Positions 24,901-39,705 of a DNA stretch of 64,000 nt are shown here, in pieces. Where the stretch lies: positions 62,001 to 126,000 of the forward strand of contig JAAEAF010002365.1 in assembly GCA_011037195.1 (NCBI GenBank), written 5' to 3'. The position numbers and the translations under genes are program-made. Under the pieces are notes generated by a model, which was not told where the DNA came from, ran no database searches, and was given only the letters and a program-made list of their open reading frames with translations. Origin of the DNA: Triatoma infestans (Eukaryota; Arthropoda; Insecta; Hemiptera; Reduviidae). Position 1 is the first letter of the stretch; the number at the start of each line of letters is the position of its first letter.

Positions 24901-27900
24901 TAGTTATGTTAATACTTTTTTTTACTTTGCTATCTTATTCCAGTTCTGTTTTAGTTCTAGTGTAATTCTTGATGTTTTTCATGATTTTTCTTTTTTGTAT
25001 TATTATTTCTTTTTCTGTAATGGCTGTAAACTCTAGCAGACGGCTCTTTGCCATGCTTTTGTACTGAAGTATTTTAGCATCTACTGTATTATTTTTTTTA
25101 AATAAAGTACTTATGATAATAATATAAATGTGATGGAAATTTGCTATTTTCAATTGTGTGGTGTTTCACACCACACCCAAAGATATAAGGTTTTTTTTCT
25201 TACTCAAAAGTCCTATGTATTTCCTGTGAGATAATTTGACACTATCGCAATAATTCTTCTTATTAATTATCGTATTAATTGGGAGAATCTGTGGGCGTGC
25301 TATAGGTTAGCTATAAGAATGTTGCCCCTTTCCATGGGTGGGTGAGTTTACTCCAGACAATGTATTAAAAGCAGCAGCATCCAACGTGGAGTGATCATTT
25401 TATAATAATCACTGTATAATTTGATTCGATCTTCAAGTCTTGTTAGATCTAGTTGCTAGAAACCATTTCCAACCATTAGTGTTCTTAATAATCACCCCTT
25501 TTAGCGAAATTAACTACTCAGATTTCAAATATTCATTTACTTCTGTTATATGATATTAAACAATAAATTTATCATTAATTATACTTAATATTATATAATG
25601 ATTTTGTCTCTACGCTAGCGAAAACACTGCCAAATTTCTAGTATCCACCCAGGAAAAACTTCGAAACAAAATTGTGTTAATTTTTGTACACTAACTATTG
25701 ATTTGGATTGATTTAAAAAATTTAATTTTTTTTTTGCCACCTAATATTAAGGGCCCTGATACTCCGTGGCATCGATGCAATCATGTTTTGAATGGTCTCT
25801 TGTCTGAACTACATCCCATTCTTCTTTGTAGGGCAATGCGGAGCTGTTGCAGAATAGTTGGAGGCTAATAACACGAGCTCTAACATGCCTCCTTGAGCAA
25901 GTCCCCATAGATGTTCTATAAGGGTTCATGTCCGGAAAACGTGCAGGCCAATCGATCACATTTATTCCCCGACTTCCTCCAAGAAGCAGGTGACAATGCT
26001 AGTTATGTGTGTTCTGGCGTAATTATGAACTTCTTCAACATACCTAACAGTGGTCATTGAACTCTTCTTGTAGGGCAATGCGGAGTTGTTGCAAAATAGT
26101 TGGAGGCTAATAACACGAGCTCTAACATGCCTCCTTGAGCAAATCCCCATAGATGTTCTATAAGGGTTCATGTCCGGAAAACGTGCAGGCCAATTGAATA
26201 CATTTATAACCCGACTTCCAATCTAAGAAGCAGCGTGAGAACTACATGTGGTCTGACGTTATGATTGCATTAGCACGAAACTGTCCCCGAAAAATGGAGC
26301 AAACGATATGACTCCCTCAAGAATAACTTCTTCAACATACCCAGCAACGGTCATTGCGCCTATTTTCAATAACATTAACTCGGTGCGAGCCTCCAAAATT
26401 ATCCCACCCCACATCATAATTGATTGTCTATGAACTTACTTCCGCTAGTAGTGTATCGCATGAAGCGCTCCCGCTGACGATTTGAAGAATACAGACCAAA
26501 TCGCGATTTATCTGTGAAGATAACCCCCCCCCAACTGCTCTACAGTTCTATCTTAGCTATCAGACCTAGTTTCTCGCAATCTTCTTCCAACAGTTTCCAG
26601 AACACACGGTGACTCTCCAAACTTGTAATAAGTTATCCCTGAGTTATGAAACTGTAAAAAAAAAAAAAACTTGGAGCCTAGAAAACGGAAGAAATTGGTC
26701 GTTTCGATCTGTTGTGACCCTTGTACAACCATTTCATCAACTTCCTTCAGGCAAGCTCCTGCTCCAGACAGACCAGTTTCCTTCTTGTCTGGAGCCATTA
26801 GAGTACTAGCAAAATCATCCCATTACTTTCTACCATTTTCAGGGTGTCCTTCCCCATAATACGGATCTTATAACAAGGGATTGAATTATTTTAAAACTAA
26901 TTTAGTTTAAATATTTTAATAACTAGTTATTTTTAAAACTAATAATTAATTCGCGCCCAATTTAAATTCTCACAAATTTTAAGTTAAATTTCGTAAAAAA
27001 TTTTAAACTTTAGAGTTGATAAATAAGTGTTATTTTTTATCGATATTTTTAAAAATTCTATTCGATTTTTTTATATAAAATTAAAAAAATTAATCGATAA
27101 CATTTTGTTCTTATTTCAATAAAACTTAATTATCACTTTTTAAGAGATTTGTGTTTTGTTCAGAAATATGAGTTATCTTGCAAGTTTTATTTTTATCAAA
27201 AATATAAAAATCGTGCCTGATAATCGATATGTGTTACTACTGGACTTTTGCTAATACGCGATTGTAAACAAACAGTAGATTAATTCAGATTCAATAAAAT
27301 TCAGATTGAATGACCTTCCAGCACAGACGGTCATTCACAGATCTCCACATTTAGAGCAGGTTACTGTTTTGTAATTAAATTCTCCTTAAGTTTATTTTAT
27401 TTAGTTAATTAATTATGTATTTTCCAATAATAGGTATTTAATTTTTAGAGAAACAAAGGATGCTGTTTAATTCCTCCCCTCCCCCATGTAGAAGAAAATA
27501 TGGGAATTTGATTTCGTAAATTCTTCAAAAACTTTTAATTTAAATTTATCTATAAAAAAAAAAAATTTTAATTTTTATATCAAGTTCAATAAATTTTAAA
27601 AATATAAAGATTTAGTGAAGATACAAGTATTTACTTTCTCTCACTCCTAGTAACAGGAAGTGTTGTAATAGTGTCAAATTTTCGATATCGAGTTTTCACC
27701 GGAAACATCCGTTTTGAGATCCCCTGAATCCAAAAAAGTAATTTTTGGCAAATGGTGTGTGTGTGTATATGTGTCTGCATGTGAACAGTATAACTCAAAA
27801 ACGAAAAACGGGAGTAAGTTCAAACTTGATATTCCGTTTGGCCAGCACCATGGGATCCGACAGTACGTTATCTGTCAACATTCCTCAACCGGAATTACCA

Positions 27901-30900
27901 CTTTCCACTAGTTGTTTTTTTTTTTACATTTTTGCGATTTTCTCAAAAATAGTTCCAACGATTTTCTTCAAACTTGTAACATCAACCACACATACAAAGA
28001 GCTACAACTTTTATTTGAAACATTACTCCGGGAAAATGCATTTAAGGGCATTTTTGGGGAAGGGGTCGGGTTAGGCTTTCATCTAAAGTGCTATTTCAGT
28101 TTATTAGACAATTCTATCATCTAAATCATTTAATTAGAATTGAATATGTTGTGAAATTCCCAGTTTGAAAAAAATCAGATAACCGGAAGTGCCTTTACTT
28201 TACCACTTTACTAAATGAGTTTTTCACTTTTTCGCAATTTCTCAAAAATGGTCCAACGATATTTTTGAAACTTCGTATATAAAGTAAACATAAATGATCT
28301 ACACCTTTTATTTTAAAACATTTCTCTGGAAAACGTTATTTTAAGGGCACTTTTTAGGGAGGGGTGGGATTATGTTTTTCTCTAAAGTGCTATCAGAGTT
28401 GATTATACAATTCCATCATCAAAAACAAAATTAATTAGAATAAATAGATGGCCAAAATTCAGAGTTTCAAGAAAATTAGTAAACCGAAAGTGCGCTTTTC
28501 TGAACAGTTTTTTTCAGTTTTCGACGAATTTCATCAAATTTGGTACGCAAACTATAAAATTTGTCAATTATAATTTTGAGAACTGGAGTAAGAGAAAGTT
28601 AGGTGAGTGTTTTACACAGATTTTTTTTTTTTTTTATTGTTATTAGTGAAGAATTAGGCCGGAACGTATCAATTGGAAATCTCTGCATGTTTATCTCATT
28701 CGTTTCTATTTTACTAGAAAAGGACAGATACAACGGTTTCAAGATTTTAATTTTAAATTTTTTTTTTTTTTTTTAAATATGTACTAACGTAAAACTTCAA
28801 CTATTAGAGCAGGCCAAACGAAGAATGTAATGAAATAAAAAAACTTATAAAGACAATTGGGAAACTCGAATAGACGATATAATCATGTATAGTTATGTAT
28901 AACGCGGACGGGAATTTCAATTCCTACAGTAGTAGATTGGCAACACTGCCGGGCGGGCCATTCAAAACTAACTGTGACTAGTGAGTCAATCCTCTACTAT
29001 TCTCCCGTCTATTAGTTTTTCCTAACAATTTATTTGTTAAATAATTGTTTTTTCTTCTTCTTCTATTTCAATTTCTATCAATTGGTTTTAAATTTTTTTT
29101 CCTATTCATACAAAAAAATAAAAAAATTCTGATCATTTATTTATTTATTTATTTTTTTTTAATTCTACTTATGCTAAGTAAGAGTTAAAATCTACTGAAT
29201 GAGTATGTAATAATTAAAAAGAAATAAAGCAAAACACCGAAAAAATAAAAGGTAAAAAAAGAAAGAAAAATATTATAATAATAAGTTGAAACAAAATTTA
29301 ATTATTGTAAGTTACGTAGATAATGAAATTATAGATTTTACTTCTATCTCAAAAATAAACTTAAAGCCGCAATAACAACTCATTACACAATAGTGTTTAG
29401 TTTATAAAAACAACCGTTTGTTATCTGGCTAGAACGCTCGGAATGTATTTCGTCCGACCAAAGTACATCTCACCAACAACATCCATCCACCAGCGTATTA
29501 CCACTTGTTTTACACTTACTATTTTATAATAGCGTTTTATATTTTATATTTGTTTTTGTTTCTTGCCGACAAAGCTCTGGTTACACAACTTGTATTTTCT
29601 ACCTACTGATTTTTTTTTTTTTTACAAAAACAAACGAAAGAACTTTTTCTTACACTCTAAGAAACACAAACATGCAAAAAGAATAACTGTACACATAATT
29701 TCCAATTCAGAGCATTGTCAGGCTCCACGTTCAGGCGCCAAATTTGTAACACTAAGCTGACTTAGCGTACCTTGGTAGCTATTTGGTGAAGGATGGGGTA
29801 GGGTCGGGCAACAATAGGTACTAGACGTCAGGCACACAATGTTATTTACTTATTTCTACAATCCAAAAATGACAAAAAAGAAACTTACAATCTAACGAAA
29901 AAAAACCTTACAATCTAACAAAAAAACTTACACTCTAATAGAAAAAAATAGAAATACATAGAAATAATTACTGAACCACTCGAAATAACATAAACAAAAA
30001 AAAGGATCCTTCACCTAATAAAATAAGTTTATTTTTTGAATGACTGTTTAGTCTGCTTCTGTCCTGGTGTTCTCTTCCACCATGGCAGACGCTGTTCTAC
30101 TCTATCCAATCTTTGACAGAAGTTTGAATTAGGCTCTTGGACAACCCACAGAAGGGTTCGGGACCTATAAAGGTATCCTTCGATCCCTAAGTTTAGAGAA
30201 AATCTGAGTTTCTATGACAATTACAGCTACAAGTCACCTAGGAATATATATGAGCATCTCAAAATGCTTTACAGAGGGTAGCAGAAGAGTATAACCAGTA
30301 ACTTATTATATCTAAAGTTTAAAAAATGCATAAACTAATTATGTTGGTGGATGATAAATTAAAAATGTTGCGCGTGGATGCAACAGAATTGTTGTAGAGA
30401 ATATGCCAGTGTATGGACTCATACACAACGGGTTATATCCGTTTTATAAATATTTATAAGTATGCAAATATATTCGGTGAATCATGTAATCTACTGAACG
30501 GAAGTTTTTTTTTTTTTTTTTTATTTTTATTTAAGGCGTCTCAACATCTGTGGTCATTTGCGCCCGGAGCCTTCTCAGTGCACTGCCGGCCTCCGGACAG
30601 TAGTCTCCCGTTACAGACAACACTGTCCATCACCGGACAGTGAGCTGTAGGGGCTCCTAGGAAGAGAAAATCTAAGGGTAGCACGGCTGGATTCGAACCC
30701 GTGATCTCCGCGTTACTAGTCCAGCGCGCTACCACTGAGCTAATCCCTTCCCTAACTGAACGGAAGTTAAAAAATAAATAAATAAAATTACAATAAAAAG
30801 TGCAAATACAATAGATCAAGTTTAAAAAGTGAAACTAGAAAAGTTGTAATGCAATTACGTTATCATTAGCATATTTACAAGGTTCAAGGTAATGTAATAG

Positions 30901-33900
30901 TAAATTTCGTGCACTGTAAGATAAAATCAAGAAATCTGGTGTGAAACACTCACACGACTTTCTCCTACTGTTGTTAACACATTATAATTACTGTAAATTG
31001 GATTTTGAGGTTCGGTCATACAAAAGAACTCTTTTTAAATTTCTACCGACGTTTCGGCACATTTATTGCCTTCTTCAGGGTAAAAATTTTCAGTTAGAAT
31101 TCCCGTAGTAATCAATCTAGTTTAACCTGTTACATACCATCACAAAGTGTTAAGGACATTGTATGTCACAGGTTAAACTAGATTGATTACTACGGGAATT
31201 CTAGCTGAAAATTTTTACCCTGAAGAAGGCAATAAATTTGCCGAAACGTCGGTAGAAATTTAAAAAGAGTTCTTTTGTATGGCCAAACCTCAAATCCAAT
31301 TTACAACATTGAATACTGCGGTCGTAACGAACCCAAAAACATTATAATTATACATAAAATGAGAAATTTGATACGAGGGGACAAGTATCTACCCCAAGCA
31401 CGTATTATTCTGCCTAGATTACATTTTAGTCCAGAAATTCAGCGCTAATGACATTGAACCAAGTGTGTTTGTGTGTGTAAAAGTTCCAGCATCATATCAA
31501 TTGAACATACAAAGAACTACAACATTTGTTGAAAATGTGGTTGGGTCCGCAATGCTGGATAACATCCGGTATTTTATCCGTCGTAGCATGCATATTGGTT
31601 TTGTTCCTGACCGGTTTCGGATATTCAACTATCGTCAGAACAAATTCACTAAGATCGTGTAGAGAGTTCACTTCAACGAAATGTTTCGGTAGACTCACAC
31701 TTGTTGCTTTGTTGATTGTATATATGTGGGAAGGTTATAAGGTTAGGTTATTATGTGTGTGTGTTTAATGACAAAATGGAATTATTATAAATTGTGATTA
31801 GGCATTAGGAAAATAATAGCATGTTTTGAAGAATATTTTATAACTAAATTTTAAGAGGGTTGTTAAGCATGCTCAGTGTTTTATCAAGTCCTTTTTAATG
31901 GGGGGGGGGAGGATGTTTCAGGAGTAAACTGTACTAATAAGAGTAGATAAATTTTAAGGAAAGGCAATTAATGGATGAATTTTAAAGAGACAATGCAAAG
32001 TTTATGGACAGTGAATAGCTTGTACCAAAATGTGTGATGGATGCCAGAAATATAGAAATATATTTATTTGAAATTATCAAAAATATGAAGAAAATGCAAG
32101 CTTGTTGGCAAAAGGGGTACACCCAGGTTGAAGACTACAATTACAGGAAGTGTTCATGAACCTTGGTAGCATTGTCTACTCCTTCTTCTCACAGGGGAAG
32201 TTTTGAACGAACCATTAGAAGGCATTCTTTCAGGACAGTCTGCATTCTGCTTTCAAACAAGAACAGTCTGAACTAGACACTGAACCAGAACACTTGTCTT
32301 GCGCTCTCTTGTGCCAGTCATAAATTAAAACATAAGAGTTTTGCACTTAATCTAGTTAAATAATTGATTTCTAAACATAATAGTTGTGATATTATAAAAG
32401 TACTTAAATTCACTTAGAGAATAATATAATTATTTCAAAAACAATAGTGATCTTTTACTTATTTCTAATACTGCTCTCTCTTTCTCAAACTTACACACAA
32501 GCCCTTTACAAAACCGCTCACGCCACAAGCTACTACTACAACAAATCTCACACCAATAACATTTCATTGGTGCCAGCAGTTTGGGATTTTATCAACCAGA
32601 ATCCACAAATTAAGGAGTACGTAAAATTTTCAATTAACTAATTAAACAAATTATCCATCAGATAATTTTATTGCTTTTTTCAATTTCTTCTCAGCGGAAA
32701 TATCTTAAATATTTCCCATAATTGAATTTTCTAGTGAATTTCATTTTTAATTTTTGTATTTGTACCACTGTACCCTAATCCCTTGTGAATTTTGAATTTA
32801 TGATTGCTCTTAATAGATCGCAAATTGTAAAAATTCCATAACCTCCCTCAAAAGGCAACTCAAATCAATTACGCAGACGCCTTGAAAAATATAATCTTTC
32901 CCAAGGTAATTCTCCTGGTTCCAAAATGTATAAGATTAATGGCCAAGATATGGGCATCGCGCTGCTTTAGAATATTTACTTGCTCAGCAGCAATTAGCCA
33001 ATCCTCCTGCCACCCCCAGCAATTAACCTGCTAGCCCCTTGAGAAATTTACAATTGATAAACAGTTTGCCCACATTCGATGGCGAAAATGCAGCCAGTGT
33101 TTCAGATTTCCTAGACCAAATTAGCGCTAGCCTTTCTGGCTGGGATGACGCAGCAAAACTAGAAATCCTAGCACTTAGGCTCTCAGGTTCTGCAAAAATT
33201 TTTATGATACGCAGAAAGCCGAATTACAACGCAAGGGTACAATTATAACGTATCCTCTAATTTAAGAACGACTTCTAGCCCGATTTCGTAAGGAGAAAAC
33301 CCCTCTACTCCTCTTACAACAGATGACTAATATTCAGTCTCTTCCCACAGAGTCTCCTGAAACCTTCGCGGATAGAATTAGACATATCCAGTCCGCTATT
33401 AGTTTAGAAGCTCAAGCTAACCTACTCGAGGCCTTACATTCTATTTTAGACAAACTGGCCACTGATGCATTCCTGAAGTCACTTCCTCAACCGCTTCGAA
33501 ACGAGGTACGAACAAAGCTACCTCAAAAATTAGACGAAGCACTTTCTTATGCCAATGCCTTAAAAGAAGTACAGGCTTCGGAAACAAATCCTACAGTTTT
33601 CGCAGTCACCTCGAAAACTTCAAATCCTCGCACACCCCCATTTCCATGTCGTTTCTGCGGACAAATGCATTTCCATGCAGGATGCCCGCATCGAAATAAA
33701 ATTCAGAAACTACCATTAAAACCTACAAACCACTCGAAGAGTTTTTAATGTAGTAAAAAATAGGCCCTGCCGCAACTGTTGTGGTCCACATTTTGATGTG
33801 GACTGCACAAACAAATCCCGACCAAATCCCCGCACTAACTTTGGCAAAATGCCTAACAATTTCAATATTCCTAGAAATTTTAATCACCGAGTAAATAATC

Positions 33901-36900
33901 GCTATAATAATCATAATCAGTATTATAGTAATAATAATAATGCTCGAGTTAATTCAAATAATTCATGATTCAACTCTTATCCTGGTAGACTCCAATGTAC
34001 TCAAAATAATAATAATTATAACGAAACTGGCAATACCTCCAAAGTAGGCCCACTTGCCAATTTTGTTCAAAATTTGGGCATACGGCTCGTAATTGTTCTC
34101 AAATACAGCAAAAAAAACGGTAAAGCCCCCAGCCGCTCTCATGAACAGCTGATATTATGATCACGGCTCTCATACCTGCTTTCACCAATTCTGACAATTT
34201 GTTAGTAAAGTTAAGAATTGGCAAAAAATTTATTCGTGCCCTTGTAGACACTGGAGCTAGTCACAGCCTAGTGGATTCCAGTTTTTGTCGAAATAAGAAC
34301 CTTCAGCATTCCAACATTATTTTAAAATCTCTGACTAACCAAGTAATACCTAATTATGGCATCACGTCCCTTCGTTTGCATGCGGACAATTCGAAAATTC
34401 CAATTTTTCTGGCGAATTCATAGTTTCGCAATTAAAAGGCAATTTCCAATTAATACTTGGTAAAGATGTCCTTACATTAAACAGGGCAATTATTAACACG
34501 TACACTGACACTCAATAAATTCAACATTCCATTTTCAAATAGTGCTCAAAGCATCAAATCAATTCGATTCAACAGCTACCTTTACCAAAAACCCTGCAGC
34601 TACCCCACAAAATTGTAGTGCCACCTCGCGCACACATAATACAAACACATACACTATATACGAAAATTCCTCTCGACACACAAATTCTTCTTACACAACA
34701 CAATTCCTTACCTAGGGGTCTCTACATGCCCAATTCTATCGTACACATTGCTAACAACACCTGCACTGCACCATCAACCTTATAAACACTACCTCACACG
34801 AAATTACTATTCAAAAACACTTTCCAGTCGCACATATCGAATACGATTTTGAAACAGAATTACAGACTCACACCATAAACGCAGTACAATCTGCCACTCA
34901 AACTAACACTAACGAAATCGCTTTACAACAAGAACTTCTCAACAAATTAACGCATCTCTCTTCCCAACAACAACAACAAGTTCTACATGCCCTCACTCCT
35001 TTTTATGACGCCTTCACACACGACAACAATTTTCAAACAAAATTTTCTGGAGTCACTCACCACATTGACACAAAAAATCATGCCCCTGTGTCCAGCCGCC
35101 CCTATAAGATAGCACACTCCGAGGCTCCCATCCTCAAGGCCCTCATACAAGACAATCTTGATAGAGGTATAATAGAGGAAAGCAAATCCAACTGGGCTCA
35201 CCCCGTCATACTCATTAAGAAAAAACACGCTGACCACACTAAAGTTGATGTTACAGACATTACACAGGTCTGAAAACAATATAGGTATGTGGTTAATCTT
35301 CGCAAACTAAATGCCATCACCACTTCCGAAATTTACCCGCTCCCGGATATACAGCATATCTATCCACACTGAATGCCACCCGTTTCTATACCACCTTAGG
35401 CATCAGTGGTGCCTTCCACGGCATCCTCCTTGACGAAGCATCTAAAGAAAAGACGTCCTTCGTCACTAATTTCGGAACCTATTAATTCAAGGTTCTTCCC
35501 TTCGGTTTAAAGAACGCTTCAAGCGCTTATCAGCGTTTAATGGACAAAATTATGTCTGGATATGCTGGTGACATCTGCCACACCTTCATAGACGATATAC
35601 TCGTCTTCCATGGGAAAACCTTCGACGAACACCTCCATGCATTATTAAAAGTAATGAAGCGTCTCCAGGCCGGTAACTTGTGTATAGACTTGGGTAAATG
35701 TCAATTTTTTAAAGACAGCTGTAAATATCTGGGTTATGTAATTAGTTCTAACGGAATAAGGCCCGACGAAGAAAAATTAAAATCGGTTAAGGACTACCCT
35801 GTACTCGTAAATTAAAAGTCGTCAGAGCATTTTTGGGTTTCATAGGTTTCTATAGGAAAATTATCCCCAAATTCTCTGGGCTTGCCAAGCCACTCACAGA
35901 CCTTACAAAGAAAGGTGTAAATTTTCAATGGACACAAGAGCGTCAAGACGCTTTTCAAGCTCTCAAATCCACCTTAATATCTCCACCTGACCTAGCCTAT
36001 CCAAATTACGAACATGAATTCATCCTTAATACTGATGCAAGTAATATAGGCAATTCTGCAATTTTAAGCCAAAATATTAATGGCGATGAAAGGCCCATAG
36101 CGTTTGCTTCACGTGTGCTTAATGAAGCAGAATCCAAATACTGTACTAACGAACGTGAATTGTTAGCCATCGTATTCGGGTGTAAACCTATAGACATATC
36201 TTGTATGGCAAATTTGGTCGTAAATTTTCTGGACCTTACAAAATAGACAAATTATACCCCAACCATGCGCTTACATGGAAGACGGTAAAAAGGTAGTACA
36301 CCTCAGTAAAATTAAAAAGGCATGTGTAAGGAAACTGCCAGAATCCCAAAATAAACATCCTATGGTACTTGGCGACCGACATAAAACATAAAACACTAGA
36401 AATCATTTTCACTCTACATGACACACTTCTCAAACTACTCTCAATCTGCACACTACACCACATGTAAATATTGTACTTATTATAAAAATAAATAAAAAAA
36501 CAAATAAAAAGGATAAATAAATAAAAATAAAAAAATTTGCATGGAATCAATTAGTTAGTGTAGAGCGAAGATGTATAAAGTATAGTATATAATTAATTTA
36601 ATTTGTTTTTAATAATAGGCACATAATTTTGTTGCAGAACTCATTCCTGACACAAAAATCATTTTTCTAATCGAAATTTTAATATTTTTTTGGCCCATGA
36701 TATATTATTATTAATAAATTGATATTTCTTTTTGCAGATTTAATTGTGAAAAGCATATGCCTATATTTGTCGATATTCGCATTTATTTAATATTTTTGTA
36801 TGTTAATATTGATGTTTTTTATTGAATTTGACTAATTAATTAATTTTTTTCAGTTCGCCTTAAAAGAAAATTGAATAATTTGTATTATATTTGTACTTTG

Positions 36901-39661
36901 CCTATCTTTTGTATATCAATCTTATATTTTGGTAATATTTAATTGTTTTGTAAGAACAGTCTGAACTAGACACTGAACCAGAACACTTGTCTTGCGCTCT
37001 CTTGTGCCAGTCATAAACTAAAACATAAGAGTTTTGCACTTAATCTAGTTAAATAATTGATTTCTAAACATAATAGTTGTGATATTATAAAAGTACTTAA
37101 ATTCACTTAGAGAATAATATATTTATTTCAAAACAGTGGTGATCTTTTACTTATTTCTAATACTTCTCTCTCTTTCTCAAACTTAAACACCAGCCTTTTA
37201 CAAAACCGCTCACGCCACAAGCTACTACAACACAACACATCTCGCACCAACAACATTTCAAATGACTTGATAAAACACTGAGCATGCTCAACCTTACCTA
37301 ACCTATAACCTTCCCACATATATACAATCAACAAACCAACAAGTGTGAGCCTACAGAAACATTTCGTTGAAGTGAACTCTTTACACGAACTTGGTGAATT
37401 TGTTCTGACGATGGATGAATATCCGAAACCGGTCAGGAACAAAACCAATATACATGCTACTACGGATAAAATACCGGACCTACAACATTTATTTGAAACA
37501 TTTCTCCGGAAATATTCATTTAAAGGCACTTTTGGGAGAGTGTCATCTTCTAAAGTGCTTATTTCAGTTTATTCACACAATTATATAATCTAAAATAATA
37601 TTAATTAGAATTAAATATGTTGTTGAAATTCCCGAGTTTAAAGAAAATCGGATGACCAGAAGTGCGTATTTACCGAAAAGTATTTTTTGCAGTTTTCTGC
37701 TATTTCCACTAAAATCGGCTCCAACGATTTTCTTTAAACTAAGTGTGTGACACTACACATACAAAGAGCTACAACTGTTATTTAAAATATTTTTCTGGGT
37801 AAACTCATTTAAAGATTATGTTTTCCACTAAAGTGCTATCATAGTATATTGTAGAATTCTACCATCTAAACAAAATTAATTACAAATAAACAGACGGCCA
37901 AAATTACGAGTTTCAAGAAAATTAGTAAATCGGAAGTGCCACTTTACTAAATAGATTTTTCAGTTGAATATGTGGATAGGTCCCGTAATGCTGGAATAGC
38001 ATCTAGTATTTATCCGTCGTATCATGCATATTCCTTTTGCTCCTGACCGGTTTTGGATATTCATCCATCGTCAGAGTAAATTTACCGAGTTCGTGCACAG
38101 AGAGTTCACTTCAACATAATGTTTCTGTTACACTCACACTTGTTGGTTTGTTGGTTGTACATATTTGCAGGAGGTTATAAGGTTATGTTACTATTTACAC
38201 ACTACTACTAATACTATTTAATGACCGTTGTATTCAATGTTGAAAATAGATGTTAAAAACATCTATTTTCGCAATTTTCTCAAAAATGGCTCCGGCGATT
38301 TTTTTGAAACTTCATATATAAACTAAACATACAAAGATCTACAACTTTATTTAAAAATTTCTCTGGGAAATTCATTTAAGGGCACTTTTAGGGGAGGGGT
38401 GGGGTTGTTTTTATCTAAAGTGCTATCATAGTTGATTATACAATTCTAATAGGTACGTACAAAAATCTTTTAAACTTCTACAACTTTTATTGAATTTTCT
38501 TCGAAAAATTCATTTAGGGGCACTTTTGGGGAGGGGGGGTTATGGTTTCCTCTAAAGTGCTATTTTAGTTTACTATACAATTCTAGCATATAAATAATAT
38601 TAATTAGAATCAAAAATACGTTGTTGAAATTCCGTGATTGAAGCAAATCGGATGACCAAAATTGCGTTTTTACTGAAGTTATTTCAGATTTATATGATTT
38701 TATCCATAAATAACATCGACGGATTTCATTAAATTTATTACAATAACTATAAATACAGGAGATCTACCACTTTTATTGGCAACTATTGTCCGAGAATGTT
38801 TAATTTAAATAATTTTTAGGAGAGAGGGGGAGAGTATGATTTCCTCCAAAAAAAATCTGGTGTGAAACACTCACACAACCTTCTCTTAATCCAGTTCTCA
38901 AAATTATAACTGACAAATTTTATAGTTTGTGTACCAAATTTAATGAAATTCGTCCAAAAAGCGCACTTCCGTTTTACTAATTTTCTTGAAACTCGGAAAT
39001 TTGGCGATTCTATTTGTTTCTAATAAATTTTATTTCGATGATAGAATTGTATAATCAACTATGATAGCACTTTAGATAAAAACATACCCCCCCCCAAAAG
39101 TGCCCTTAACTGAACTTTCCCAGAGAAATGTTTTAAATAAAAGTTGTAGATCTTTGTATGTTTAGTTTATATATGAAGTTTCAAAAAAATCGTCGGAGCC
39201 ATTTTTGAGAAAATCGCGAAAAAGTGAAAAAATCATTTAGTACAGTGATGAAGTAAACGCACTTCCGGTTATTCGATTTTTTCAAACTCGGAATTTCAAC
39301 AACAAATTCAATTCTAATTAACACTATTTAGATGACAGAATTGTCTAATAAACTGAAATAGCACTTTAGATGAAAACCTACCCCCTCCCCCCAAAAAGCC
39401 CTTAAAGAATTTTCCCAGGGAAATATTTCAAATAAAAGTTGTAGCTCGTTGTATTTGCAGTTGATTTACCAAGTTTGAAAAAATCGTCAGAGCCATTTTT
39501 GAGTAAAACGCACAAAAGTAAAAAAACCAACAAGTAAAGTGGTACTTCCTGTTGTAGAATTTTGACAGATAACGTATAATCAGATCCCATGGTGATACCT
39601 AAACGGAATATGAAGTTTAAACTTTCTAAGATTTTTTGTTTTTGAGCTATGCTGTTCATAT

Positions 39662-39705
<44 letters not shown>

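Larger units (their letters stand above)
32256..37260 (+). mobile_element. Gypsy LTR retrotransposon 3, internally deleted
   Basis: Two LTRs of about 311 bp, clearly more diverged than those of Gypsy 1, enclose gag, protease, RT, part of RNase H and the last part of the integrase. Most of the RNase H and integrase is missing, so this copy is non-autonomous. Terminal bases of the 5' LTR do not match TG, and no target duplication was found. Inverted family B copies lie on both sides. Confidence 0.85.

Noticed and set aside
31220..31250. Canonical, active hammerhead ribozyme
   Set aside because: There is one extra base after the CTGANGA box and no loop on helix III; only a hammerhead-like core can be claimed.
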